Assembly (NCBI GenBank): GCA_009917695.1
Contig: JAACJG010000002.1
Span: 496,001-560,000 of the forward strand
DNA: 64,000 nucleotides
Direction: 5' to 3'
DNA from: Candidatus Rifleibacterium amylolyticum
GTDB taxonomy: Bacteria; Muiribacteriota; Ozemobacteria; Ozemobacterales; Ozemobacteraceae
The notes beneath the pieces are model-generated. The model worked only from the letters and a program-made list of their open reading frames with translations, was not told the DNA's origin and made no database searches. Below, piece by piece: positions 8,245-16,606 of this stretch (within the stretch, counting starts at the first letter, position 1; each line of letters opens with the position of its first letter). Made by a program: the position numbers and the translations under genes.

Positions 8245-8886
8245 ATGGTCGACAGACAGCAGGGTTACCGCCAGAATGAGCACGATAACAACGCCAGTTC
8301 AGCAGAAGAATCAGGCTATAAGGTAAAGAGACACAACGATCTTCACACGCCGCCGCAGGTGCTGGTCTTTTTGATTGTTGGCGCAATTATTCTGGCTGCA
8401 GTCGGCTCATTCTTCTTGCGCAGTAAATTGGGGCCAACACAAGACCCGGAACTTCTCAAAAATATTCAGAGCGGACTAAGCTTTCATCTGGTCAAAGACC
8501 AGGCCATGTCAGCCATTCAGCTCGAACCGGTAGATCCGCAGACAGAACTCATATTGATGCAGCCTGCAACAAAATCAACTTCTGCAGTACATTTCAAAGT
8601 CAACAAGGAGCCAGCCCTTAAAGGTGCTAATGTTAAAAGAGCATATATTGCAAAAGATGAGATGGGTTCTGATGTCATACGCCTCTCCTTCGATGAAACG
8701 GGCGCGGCAAAACTGGCTGAAGTAACCGGAGAAAATATCGGCATGCAGCTTGCGTTCATTTTCAATGACATGGTAATCTCAGCGCCGGTAATTCAGGCTC
8801 GCATCGTCGGGGGTGAAGCTCAGATTAACGGCCGCAACATCGCTCTGATTTTCGAAGACATACAACCTGCCGAACAAAAGCGATAA
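8245..8886 (+). CDS. Membrane-anchored SecD P1-head-like protein
   Basis: A 213-residue protein with an N-terminal charged tail, one membrane segment at about residues 37-58 and an extracytoplasmic part. Residues about 145-200 closely match the head of the SecD/SecDF first periplasmic domain: IRLSFDETGAAKLAEVTGENIGMQ, the segment FNDMVISAPVIQARI and GGEAQINGR. None of the export-channel transmembrane helices of SecD is present. In SecD this head binds the emerging preprotein, so this copy might act as a separate substrate-binding or chaperone module; that is inference. A GAGAGGAG site precedes the ATG. It ends three bases before the convergent gene at 8890. Confidence 0.75.
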   Translation: MVDRQQGYRQNEHDNNASSAEESGYKVKRHNDLHTPPQVLVFLIVGAIILAAVGSFFLRSKLGPTQDPELLKNIQSGLSFHLVKDQAMSAIQLEPVDPQTELILMQPATKSTSAVHFKVNKEPALKGANVKRAYIAKDEMGSDVIRLSFDETGAAKLAEVTGENIGMQLAFIFNDMVISAPVIQARIVGGEAQINGRNIALIFEDIQPAEQKR

Positions 8887-8889
8887 ACT

Positions 8890-10470
8890 TCAGCCTATAC
8901 TGTCTTTGAGACGAAAAATGACACGCTTGAGAATTTCGCGAAATGCGCCTGAAATCTGCTGATTGAGAGTTTTGAAGCCGATCAGCTCTACCGCCGCCAG
9001 ATCATCAGTCAGCACATATGTCGACTCCTGTGCCGGGGAAAGGCCTGGCTGAGACTTTACAGCCAGATCATAAAGCGGGTGGTCGGCCGGCAGACTGCCA
9101 CAGCTTTCACTAAAAACCTTCTGCAGCTCAGGGTTCTTTGCGGCAAATATGATGCGGTTGTAATAACTCGGATGCTCGCACAGCATTACAGAAGGAAAAA
9201 CGCGAGAGAGAGTGCCGGTCAGATAAGCGCATATGTCTGGCTGCTGCTGCGAACGCATATTAACATTGATCGCCAGAACACCATCATCAGCCAGTCTTTG
9301 CGCCAGTTTCGCGAAAAACTCGTGCGTTGCCATATGAAAAGGGTAAGTCACATCCTGAAAAGCGTCGAGAAAAATCACGCGGTATTTTTTATCGCTGCGC
9401 TGGATGAACATGCGGCCGTCTTCGATATAAACCTGCGCATCATCGGGTGTAAGATCGAAATATTCGCGGCCCAGCCTGACAATTTCGGGGTCGATTTCGA
9501 CACCATCGATACGGGCTTGCGGAAAAAACTGGCGCGACAATTTGGCAAAAGTGCCGGTTGCAAACCCCAGAACCAGCACCGGCAAAGGTTCATCCTTTGT
9601 GCCTGCAGGAATAAAAAAATACGCAAGCAGCGCAAGATCGTAATACAAGCCAGTCAAGCCCGGCTTTGACGAACACATTGACTGAGTGCCGAGAGCGACA
9701 TGGGTCGACAAAGTTCGCACGCCCTCACTCTCCTTGACCAGCAGATAGTTATACACCGATTCGGTCTCGACCAGGGACTCTTCCCAGAAAGCGAAAGAAA
9801 CCGACCAGGGCGACAACGCGACAGACACTATCAGCAGCAGGGCTACAAAAGTCCTTTTCATGTCGCTTCTTTCCAACAGCGCATTGACTATAGCCAGAGC
9901 GCAGAGCATGCCAGCAAAAAGGTAAAATGTCCGGTCAGTTCCCATAAGCGGAACTGTTATGAAAGTCGGTAAAAATGTGCCGCAGATGCTGCCCAAAGTC
10001 GACAGACCATAGATTTCTCCGGCTACGCGGCCGTTGTTATCGAGGTTTGAAGTAGCTGCTTTGATCATACATGGCGAAGTTGCGCCAAGAATAAGGCATG
10101 GCACGGCAAACAGAATAGAACAGGCGAGCAAACTGCCGGCCAGAACTGGATTCAATGGAAACATGAAAACTGCGGCAGCAGCAACGGCCGCGATCAGATA
10201 CTTGCCTACCACCGGAATCAGCGCGACCCAGATTGCCGCCCAGAGAATCAGCTGATAAAGCCTCTGTTGCGGGTCGCTGCGATCGGCGAGGCGACCGCCA
10301 ATAAAGTTGCCCAAGCTCATTGCAACAAGAATGACGCCGATAATGACTGTCCAGGTGATCATCGACGAGCCAAAATATGGAGCCATAAATCGGCTCGAAG
10401 CAATTTCGACACCCATTATCGCAGCACCGCATAAAAATGTGGTGAGATATAAAAACAGCTTTCTCTTCAT
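8890..10470 (-). CDS. Membrane-fused spermidine synthase-like protein
   Basis: A 526-residue fusion. Residues 1-210 hold about seven membrane helices (for example LFLYLTTFLCGAAIMGVEI and FAVPCLILGATSP) of the type found in MFS-like spermidine synthases. Residues about 240-500 are the synthase-type methyltransferase fold, with PVLVLGFATGTFAK, DGVEIDPEIVRLG, YIEDGRMFI and VIFLDAF. Such proteins are widespread; only some are known to make polyamines. ATG 10470 has GGAG five bases upstream; the longer frame to 10521 begins inside a microsatellite and is rejected. No other polyamine gene is nearby, so the product is uncertain. Confidence 0.8.
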   Translation of the reverse strand: MKRKLFLYLTTFLCGAAIMGVEIASSRFMAPYFGSSMITWTVIIGVILVAMSLGNFIGGRLADRSDPQQRLYQLILWAAIWVALIPVVGKYLIAAVAAAAVFMFPLNPVLAGSLLACSILFAVPCLILGATSPCMIKAATSNLDNNGRVAGEIYGLSTLGSICGTFLPTFITVPLMGTDRTFYLFAGMLCALAIVNALLERSDMKRTFVALLLIVSVALSPWSVSFAFWEESLVETESVYNYLLVKESEGVRTLSTHVALGTQSMCSSKPGLTGLYYDLALLAYFFIPAGTKDEPLPVLVLGFATGTFAKLSRQFFPQARIDGVEIDPEIVRLGREYFDLTPDDAQVYIEDGRMFIQRSDKKYRVIFLDAFQDVTYPFHMATHEFFAKLAQRLADDGVLAINVNMRSQQQPDICAYLTGTLSRVFPSVMLCEHPSYYNRIIFAAKNPELQKVFSESCGSLPADHPLYDLAVKSQPGLSPAQESTYVLTDDLAAVELIGFKTLNQQISGAFREILKRVIFRLKDSIG

Positions 10471-10498
10471 TCTCGCTCCAGCCGTATCATCATTGCAT

Positions 10499-10513
10499 CG
10501 ATTACGATTACGA
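10499..10513. repeat. Hexanucleotide repeat (CGATTA)n
   Basis: Two exact CGATTA units plus CGA, just upstream of the spermidine-synthase-like start. It shares the sequence GATTACGA with the edge of the array at 1721. Confidence 0.6.
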
Positions 10514-10805
10514 ACATCCAATCAAAATAAAGATTCTATCTTAGGTGGGTGACTATATTGCGTAGACTATAGTAACAAGTTACGCCTTGTTACCCGTGCT
10601 CTCGACAGGGACTCACTATAATAACTCCACTCGGAACTGAATCTTTACCAAACCCAATCTGCGGTATCGGTGTAATCTGTGGACAACCTTCTCATTTTCT
10701 TCCGGTATCGGTATCGGTATCGGTATCGAAATGATTATACAACCTCTGGCTGATCTGATGATATAATTTGCGTAGACAAAAATTTACAATAAGAGCAGAA
10801 ACCAG
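10514..10805. other. Divergent intergenic region with inverted and tandem repeats
   Basis: No gene is visible. It contains a perfect eight-base inverted repeat (GTAACAAG at 10572-10579 and CTTGTTAC at 10586-10593, six-base loop), the GGTATC array at 10704-10727, and the sequence TTGCGTAGAC twice (near 10559 and 10768). TATAAT at 10762-10767 is a likely -10 box for the 10806 gene, but I see no clear -35 at 17 bases. Confidence 0.5.
10704..10727. repeat. Hexanucleotide microsatellite (GGTATC)4
   Basis: Four exact GGTATC units in a row; a stray one-and-a-half copies (CGGTATCGGT) lie 40 bases upstream at 10662-10671. Confidence 0.9.
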
Positions 10806-11459
10806 ATGAAATGGGTTAAAATTCTCGCGCTGTTGTTTGTCTGCTGCTTTGGCGCCATCGCCTTCGTGGCATGGCGGGGTGTGCTGACTCTGCGTCAGGG
10901 AATGGCCGACTGTCTGATCTGGCAGGGTGAAAGCCTTTCAGAGCGCTTCATTCTAGATGAAGAAACCGCCCACGAAATGGTCGCATCGATAAAAGTGTAT
11001 GCACAAGGCGTCGCGGCGGGCACACAGCCAGCCATTAACGGGTTCGCGATATTGCGGGCATTTTACGATGGCCCGCTGCTGCTGGCTCTGCTACACAGCA
11101 GCATTGTCAACCGACTTGAAGCAATCGAAGCCGCGGACGAATTCGATCGACAGAATGCCACAAAGGTTTCGCAGCAATTCTTCTGTGCGGTGCAAGATAA
11201 GCGCATATCGGCTGAGATCTGGCAGAAAATTCGCGAGATACTGCTCGAGCAGAAAATCAACGAAACCGAGAGTTCGATCGGCTTCGTGATTCCCGAGCAG
11301 GTCGAAGGTTTCCGCAAAAAGATCGGCGTCGAGGCCCTTGCCGACTGCCTCGCCGTCATGCAACAAGCACTCGCTGACGCCGGCGCAACTGGCGACGTTG
11401 CCGTTCTCGACCCGGTTATCGAACTCAAAAGAATACTTAACAGCAGTGGCTCCCGATAA
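10806..11459 (+). CDS. Hypothetical single-pass membrane protein
   Basis: A 217-residue protein with one N-terminal hydrophobic segment (residues 5-23, ILALLFVCCFGAIAFVAW) that serves as an uncleaved anchor or signal. The rest is mainly helical and acidic, without cysteines or motifs that I recognise. The ribosome binding site is weak. It stands alone between divergent and structured intergenic regions, so context gives no hint of function. Confidence 0.65.
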   Translation: MKWVKILALLFVCCFGAIAFVAWRGVLTLRQGMADCLIWQGESLSERFILDEETAHEMVASIKVYAQGVAAGTQPAINGFAILRAFYDGPLLLALLHSSIVNRLEAIEAADEFDRQNATKVSQQFFCAVQDKRISAEIWQKIREILLEQKINETESSIGFVIPEQVEGFRKKIGVEALADCLAVMQQALADAGATGDVAVLDPVIELKRILNSSGSR

Positions 11460-11465
11460 AAGCTC

Positions 11466-11592
11466 TCCGCCGATTTGCGCAGAATTTTTTCAGAAAGCTG
11501 CAAAATACAAATTGTTATTCGGGCTCTCGGCGGAATTACGCAGTTCTTGCGGCTTCAGCCGCTAGAACTGCGAATGGCTTGCCCTCATTCGC
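11466..11592. repeat. Cluster of intergenic inverted repeats
   Basis: TCCGCCGA (11466-11473) pairs at a distance with TCGGCGGA (11527-11534). Next comes a 34-base palindrome (11539-11572) with arms CGCAGTTCT and AGAACTGCG around an inner GCGGC/GCCGC stem and a TTCA loop. GCGAATG (11570-11576) then pairs with CATTCGC (11586-11592), sharing bases with the palindrome so that the two stems compete. No U tract follows, so it is not a standard terminator. It may be a REP-like element or a structured RNA. Confidence 0.6.
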
Positions 11593-11763
11593 CCTTTATA
11601 TATTCTATTAAACAGAAATTAGAGTCTGCTATATTTATGCAGTTGTCATTAATCCTTTAATCTGCGGATTACTTTTACGGATTATTACTGAACCTGGCGG
11701 TAAAAACTTTTGGCGTGTGGGCGTGGTAATATGTGATGAACGAAAATGCTTCGGGAGGAATTT

Positions 11764-12843
11764 ATGAAGTATCTGATACCCGGCATATTGATGGTATTGT
11801 GCCTATGTTTACCGGTTGCCGCAGACACCAATCCGCTGACGGCTGCTCAGGAACCTCTTAAAATCGAGAGAGACAGCAGCCAGTCTTCAGAACCTGCCAA
11901 AGAGAAGAAAGGCGGCATTCTTTCTGGTATCAAATCTTTCGGCAGCTCGGTTGTCGGATTCTTTAAGGATAAAAAGGAAAAGGTTTCGCGCGGCTTCAGC
12001 GAGCTTTGTAAGCTTGTGCCCAAACTTACGCGCATCAGAGCGTTTTTCAAACAGAAGACGCTGAGCGACAAAGACCGCAAAAAACTCGAAGAAATCGCAG
12101 AAAAGAACAAGGCAAAGGGCTGGCCACTCGACGGCGATATAGCCGATGTCGTTAACGCGCATTACACCAACACCTACGGCGAACTGAAAAAGGCGCTCGA
12201 AGGCGACTGCAACTGGTTCGAGTGCGACGTCAGGCCAGAAGGCCCGTTGCGCGACCATGTTCCTTTCATTAAATTTGGCGAACCGCGGCCGGTCACTGCG
12301 CATGATTCGTTTCAGACAAACGGCATGCTGTTCGAAGACTGGGTGCGTATCGTAGCGAAGTCTGAGCGTGGCATCAAAGTCGATCTCAAAGACAATTCTG
12401 CGCTCGAAGGTGTGCTGGCCATTCTCAAAAAGTATAATGTCGATGAGCGCAGACTTATTCTCAATATCAACGTCAGCCAGCCTGGCAGCGGGCCGAAGGC
12501 AGACGCCGACGCCCGCATCAAAGCTATCCGCTCTGCCTTTCCCGGTTGCCGCATCAAGCTTTCTCCTGGTGGCGGCTGCAGTAAAGACGGCAAATATACC
12601 ATGGAAGCGGCAGACCGCCTGATCGAGTATGCAAAAGCGGCGGGTCAACCGATCATGTATGCAATGCGCGCCGAGTGGGTAACGCCTGAAATCGTGAAAA
12701 AACTTGAGCCCTATGGTAAGGTCTCAATTTGGAACAGCACTAATACTTTCGATCCGAAAGACGTCGCCAAAGAAATCGAGCGCTTCAGAAGCTGGGGCGT
12801 CACCGGCATGATCGACCTGATGAGCACCCACGACAAACACTGA
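11764..12843 (+). CDS. Exported Menorin/FAM151-like phosphodiesterase-fold protein
   Basis: A 359-residue exported protein with a signal peptide (1-20) and a lysine-rich linker to about 110. Residues 128-355 match the Menorin/FAM151 (DUF2181) family, a relative of glycerophosphodiester phosphodiesterases: [15 protein letters not shown] (H133), WFECDVR (E153, D155), PVTAHD (H180, D181) and RGIKVDLKD (K205, D207). Members are best known in animals and their substrate is not settled. ATG 11764 follows GGGAGGAATTT and gives the signal peptide; the frame start at 11746 does not. Its stop overlaps the next ATG (TGATG), coupling it to a macro-domain gene. Confidence 0.75.
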   Translation: MKYLIPGILMVLCLCLPVAADTNPLTAAQEPLKIERDSSQSSEPAKEKKGGILSGIKSFGSSVVGFFKDKKEKVSRGFSELCKLVPKLTRIRAFFKQKTLSDKDRKKLEEIAEKNKAKGWPLDGDIADVVNAHYTNTYGELKKALEGDCNWFECDVRPEGPLRDHVPFIKFGEPRPVTAHDSFQTNGMLFEDWVRIVAKSERGIKVDLKDNSALEGVLAILKKYNVDERRLILNINVSQPGSGPKADADARIKAIRSAFPGCRIKLSPGGGCSKDGKYTMEAADRLIEYAKAAGQPIMYAMRAEWVTPEIVKKLEPYGKVSIWNSTNTFDPKDVAKEIERFRSWGVTGMIDLMSTHDKH

Positions 12844-13349
12844 TGGCAACGACACTACGCGCAATCAAAGCGGACATCACCACTCTGGTGGTCGATGCCA
12901 TAGTCAACGCCGCCAATGAAACGCTTCTTGGCGGCGGCGGGGTCGATGGTGCCATTCATCGCGCGGCCGGCCCTGAACTGCTGCAGGAATGCCGCCGCCT
13001 CAACGGCTGCCGCACCGGCGACGCAAAGATCACCAGAGGCTACCGGCTGCCGGCTAAGCATGTAATTCACACCGTCGGCCCGGTCTGGCACGGCGGCAGG
13101 CGCGGAGAATCCGAACTGCTGGCCGCATGCTACCGGCGCAGCCTCGAACTGGCGGCTGAACACGGCCTCGAGTCGATCGCTTTTCCCGGCATCAGCACCG
13201 GCGTTTACGGCTACCCTGAAGAAGCTGCAACCAGAATTGCAGTTGCCACGATCAGGCAATTCGTCGCGCAAAACCCGGCACTCAAAGAAGTCATTTTCTG
13301 CTGCTTTTCCGACCACGCCCTATCGCTCTATCAGCAGAAACTCAAATAA
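12843..13349 (+). CDS. Macro-domain protein, O-acetyl-ADP-ribose deacetylase (YmdB-like)
   Basis: A 168-residue single macro domain. The ADP-ribose-binding loops are clear: [20 protein letters not shown] (residues 19-38), HTVGPVW and [12 protein letters not shown]. This arrangement matches the MacroD/YmdB class, which removes acetyl or mono-ADP-ribose from O-acetyl-ADP-ribose or modified proteins. It has no signal peptide and is cytoplasmic. The ATG shares a base with the stop of the Menorin-like gene, so translation is likely coupled, although the partners would act in different compartments. Confidence 0.92.
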   Translation: MATTLRAIKADITTLVVDAIVNAANETLLGGGGVDGAIHRAAGPELLQECRRLNGCRTGDAKITRGYRLPAKHVIHTVGPVWHGGRRGESELLAACYRRSLELAAEHGLESIAFPGISTGVYGYPEEAATRIAVATIRQFVAQNPALKEVIFCCFSDHALSLYQQKLK

Positions 13350-13401
13350 GCAAATTTTTCTAATGCATTGCCGCAATTAAAGAAATAAGTGAGGTTACCG
13401 C

Positions 13402-14562
13402 ATGAAATTCAGAACTATTGGCAGAACGGGTGTCGAGGTGTCGCAGCTGGGGTTTGGTTGTATGCGGCTACCGGTAATAGGCGGAGCGGCGAATCACATC
13501 GATGTACCGCTGGCCACGAGAATGCTGCATCAGGCGATCGACAACGGCGTAAACTATATCGATACCGCTTACCCATACCACGGCACCGGTTTTGCGAACC
13601 CGGGCGAGAGTGAGCCATTTGTCGCGCAGGCACTGCAGGGCGGGCTGCGCAACAAAGTTAAGCTGGCGACCAAGTTGCCGAGCTGGCTGATCACCTGCCG
13701 CGCCGACATGGACAAATATCTCAACGTCCAGCTCAAGCGACTTGCTTCCGATCACATCGATTTTTATCTGATTCACTCAATAAATAAAGGCTTCTGGAAA
13801 AACCTGATCAGTCACGACGTTTTCGACTTTCTCGAAGCTGCGCTCAAAGACGGGCGCATCGGCCATGCCGGCTTCTCTTTTCATGACGACCTGCCAACCT
13901 TCAAAACGGTTGTCGATGCCTACAGCTGGTCGTTCTGCCAGATTCAGTATAACTACGTCGACACAAATTACCAGGCCGGGGCAGAAGGTCTCGCCTACGC
14001 AGCAGACCGCGGCCTCGGCATCGTGATCATGGAACCACTGCGCGGCGGCTCGCTGTCACGTAATCTGCCGACAGCCGTCAGTCAAATATTTGAACAATCA
14101 GGTTTCAAGCGCACTCCATCTGAATGGGCGCTGCGCTGGCTGTTCGATGACCCGCGCATTTCGACGGTTTTGAGCGGCATGAGCGCTGTCGAACATGTCG
14201 AAGAGAATCTGCACATTGCGGCTCAGGCCGAAGCACAATCTTTATCTGAAGCTGAAAAAGAAGTGATGCTCGAAGCACAGGCGGCATTCAAAGCACGTTG
14301 CAAGGTTTCCTGCACCAGCTGCGGTTACTGCATGCCCTGCCCGTCTGGTGTCGATATTCCCAAGAATTTTCAGATGTATAACAGCTTTCACATGCTCGAC
14401 GAAAGCTTTCAGAATACTGTACGCATGCAATATGGCTTTCAGATGGCGCCAGGAGCGCGGGCCAGCAACTGCGTGCGCTGTGGTCGTTGCGAAACCCATT
14501 GTCCGCAGCAGATCAGCATCATGAATGAGCTCCAAAACGTCGCAGTTGTGTTCGAAAAGTAG
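13402..14562 (+). CDS. Aldo/keto reductase with C-terminal 4Fe-4S ferredoxin domain
   Basis: A 386-residue oxidoreductase. Residues 1-290 are an aldo/keto reductase barrel (GRTGVEVSQLGFGCMRLP, DTAYPYHG with the catalytic Asp and Tyr, LIHSI with the His). Residues about 300-380 carry two cysteine clusters, CTSCGYCMPCP and CVRCGRCETHCP, typical of the predicted iron-sulfur aldo/keto reductases. GAGG lies seven bases ahead of the ATG. It probably works with ferredoxin or another electron carrier in the cytoplasm; substrate unknown. It ends directly against the convergent gene at 14563. Confidence 0.9.
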   Translation: MKFRTIGRTGVEVSQLGFGCMRLPVIGGAANHIDVPLATRMLHQAIDNGVNYIDTAYPYHGTGFANPGESEPFVAQALQGGLRNKVKLATKLPSWLITCRADMDKYLNVQLKRLASDHIDFYLIHSINKGFWKNLISHDVFDFLEAALKDGRIGHAGFSFHDDLPTFKTVVDAYSWSFCQIQYNYVDTNYQAGAEGLAYAADRGLGIVIMEPLRGGSLSRNLPTAVSQIFEQSGFKRTPSEWALRWLFDDPRISTVLSGMSAVEHVEENLHIAAQAEAQSLSEAEKEVMLEAQAAFKARCKVSCTSCGYCMPCPSGVDIPKNFQMYNSFHMLDESFQNTVRMQYGFQMAPGARASNCVRCGRCETHCPQQISIMNELQNVAVVFEK

Positions 14563-15207
14563 TTATTCGGCGAAAGCAGCACTCTTTTTGATGTTGGCTA
14601 TGGTCTCGTTGTGAATGCGGCGGGCCAGTTTGGCGTCACTGCTGTTGAAAGTACCAGAGAGGCTGACGATGCTCGAACCGACCACAGCGTAAGACTGCCA
14701 GGTTGTCTGGGCGTAGTTCGGATACTGCGATTCGATGCACTTGATAACATCGGTAATCAGAAGCAGTTCGCCGGCTTCTACCGGAATCCGGTTAACCGAG
14801 CGGGTTATCAGCATATCACCGTGCGGTGAACCGCCGGACTTGGCATTTTCTTCTTCCTGCTGCATGTTCAGTGACGGGTGGGCCAACTGTATCATCTGAT
14901 CAAAAGTAGCCTTAAAAGCTGCTTTGTAATGCATTACGCTGAGACTGACTTTGGTATATTCGTTGTCGCCATATTCTATGCCATCATCGCCGCTTTCAAA
15001 AGCAGTACTGGCATCGCTGCTGCTATGTCCCCTGTATGGAACGAAACCACTCTGCTCGATCATTACCATCATTTCGTTGGCCGGCGCCGACTGCGTCTTT
15101 ACATTAACCGCATCAGCCGGCAGCAAAGAGGCGTCTTCGCCCATGGCACTGCTGCAAAAAGAAAGAGAAACAACCAAAAGAACGAACAAAAAATAACTGG
15201 TTCGCAT
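14563..15207 (-). CDS. Hypothetical exported protein
   Basis: A 214-residue protein with a clear signal peptide (LFVLLVVSLSFCSSAMG, cleavage near residue 23). The mature part has no recognised domain. A strong GAGGAGG sits four bases before the ATG. The stop codon abuts the stop of the convergent aldo/keto reductase. Divergent from the esterase gene at 15356. Confidence 0.65.
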   Translation of the reverse strand: MRTSYFLFVLLVVSLSFCSSAMGEDASLLPADAVNVKTQSAPANEMMVMIEQSGFVPYRGHSSSDASTAFESGDDGIEYGDNEYTKVSLSVMHYKAAFKATFDQMIQLAHPSLNMQQEEENAKSGGSPHGDMLITRSVNRIPVEAGELLLITDVIKCIESQYPNYAQTTWQSYAVVGSSIVSLSGTFNSSDAKLARRIHNETIANIKKSAAFAE

Positions 15208-15355
15208 AAACCCTCCTCACTTAAATCTGGCAAAAGTTTAACCCAACTTGACATTAATTGACAATAAATGAAGTCGAGTGAAATAACCTTGAATTCATAG
15301 TATTATCATTATGGTTGGCAACAAACCAGATCGTATATTCGAATTGAGGAAATAC

Positions 15356-16552
15356 ATGCGAAAACCATATTTTTGCCGATTTATAGCTATTCTGACTCTG
15401 TTGTGCCTGCTGGTGCCTGCGCCCGGCGTTTTAGCCGCCAACTGTGTTCTAACCGTTAGTGTTCCGGCGACAACACCAGATGATTCTCAGATCTGGATCA
15501 CCGGCAGTCACGACCTTCTCGGCAACTGGAACGGCAAAGGCGCACAGTTGAAAGAAATCGGGCCGAACCTGTTCGAATTCGCTGTAAACCTTCCTGTTGG
15601 CATTGAGATAGAATATAAATTCACACGTGGCAGTTTTGCGACCGTAGAGAAAACAGCGCAGGGCCACGAAAAAATCAACCGCAAACTGCTTATTTCTGGC
15701 AACACAACTCATAACGAGCGGTTAAACGTCGAGGCCTGGGCCGACCAGACGGCTGCGACACCGGTTACTCCACAGATAAGCGGTTGGTATTCTCTGCTCA
15801 GATCGGTAAAATCTGAGCATCTCGAACCGGCCCGCGACGTTATCGTCTGGCTGCCACCTTCTTACCCTCGCAACCGCACCCTGCGTTATCCGGTCATTTA
15901 CATGCACGACGGTCAGAATCTGTTTGATGCCAATACCGCATTCGGCGGTAACGAATGGGGCGTCGACGAGGTCATGCTCGATTACATCGCCGGAGCGCAT
16001 TGTGGTCAGCTCAATGAAGCCATAGTCGTCGGAATTTACAACACCAGCGAGCGCATGAGCGAATACACGCCGTTTCCCGACCCGAAACACAGTGGCGGCA
16101 ATGGCGATAATTACGTGAGATTCATTGTCGATGAGCTCAAGCCGATGATCGACAAACAGTTTCGTACGCGGCCGGATCGCCAGAACACTTTTATTGGCGG
16201 CTCTTCGCTCGGCGGCCTTATTTCGCTGTATGCCGGCATAGCACACCCGCAGACGTTCGGCGGCATAATCGCCATGTCACCGTCGATCTGGTGGGCAAAC
16301 GGCGCGATCATCGACTGGTTGCTCGAACATGACATCGCCGGCTATCAGGGCAAAATCTGGGTAGACATGGGCACCCGTGAAGGTGAAGAAGCCATCGAAT
16401 TTACCCGCAAGCTGGCCGGCGAGATCGGCAAAAATGCGCCAGCGTTCAAAGGCCTGCGCTACCGAGAGTTCAGCGGCGCAACTCACTCGGAAAAATCCTG
16501 GCACCAGCGCCTGCATCTTCCCCTGCGCTTCCTGCTCGGGCCACTTAATTGA
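15356..16552 (+). CDS. Exported esterase with starch-binding-like N-terminal domain
   Basis: A 398-residue protein with a signal peptide (1-27). Residues about 28-110 resemble a CBM20/glycogen-binding beta-sandwich (IWITGSHDLLGNWNGKGAQL, FEFAVNLPVGIEIEYKF). Residues about 135-395 are a putative-esterase (EstD/IroE-like, alpha/beta hydrolase) domain with VIYMHDGQNLF and the nucleophile elbow GGSSLGG near residue 281; a late His in ATHSEKSW completes the triad. ATG 15356, five bases after TGAGGA, is preferred to 15311. It probably removes acyl groups from a polysaccharide outside the cytoplasm. Confidence 0.82.
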   Translation: MRKPYFCRFIAILTLLCLLVPAPGVLAANCVLTVSVPATTPDDSQIWITGSHDLLGNWNGKGAQLKEIGPNLFEFAVNLPVGIEIEYKFTRGSFATVEKTAQGHEKINRKLLISGNTTHNERLNVEAWADQTAATPVTPQISGWYSLLRSVKSEHLEPARDVIVWLPPSYPRNRTLRYPVIYMHDGQNLFDANTAFGGNEWGVDEVMLDYIAGAHCGQLNEAIVVGIYNTSERMSEYTPFPDPKHSGGNGDNYVRFIVDELKPMIDKQFRTRPDRQNTFIGGSSLGGLISLYAGIAHPQTFGGIIAMSPSIWWANGAIIDWLLEHDIAGYQGKIWVDMGTREGEEAIEFTRKLAGEIGKNAPAFKGLRYREFSGATHSEKSWHQRLHLPLRFLLGPLN

Positions 16553-16556
16553 CAAA

Positions 16557-16588
16557 AGCGCCGACAACAGTTATCTGCTGCCGGCGCC
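16557..16588 (-). terminator. Hairpin between convergent genes, terminator for the vWA gene
   Basis: GCGCCG (16558-16563) pairs with CGGCGC, with an imperfect inner CAG/CTG extension and a TTAT loop. Read on the minus strand the stem is followed by TTTTGTC, a short U tract. Confidence 0.55.
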
Positions 16589-16606
16589 CCGTCATTCTTT
16601 CTTCGC

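Noticed and set aside
10471-10521. N-terminal extension of the spermidine-synthase-like protein
   Set aside because: The extra 17 residues are encoded by the CGATTA repeat, and ATG 10470 has a proper ribosome site and directly precedes the first helix.
11887-12648. A 253-codon minus-strand frame inside the Menorin-like gene
   Set aside because: Shadow of a plus-strand gene with signal peptide and conserved acidic motifs.
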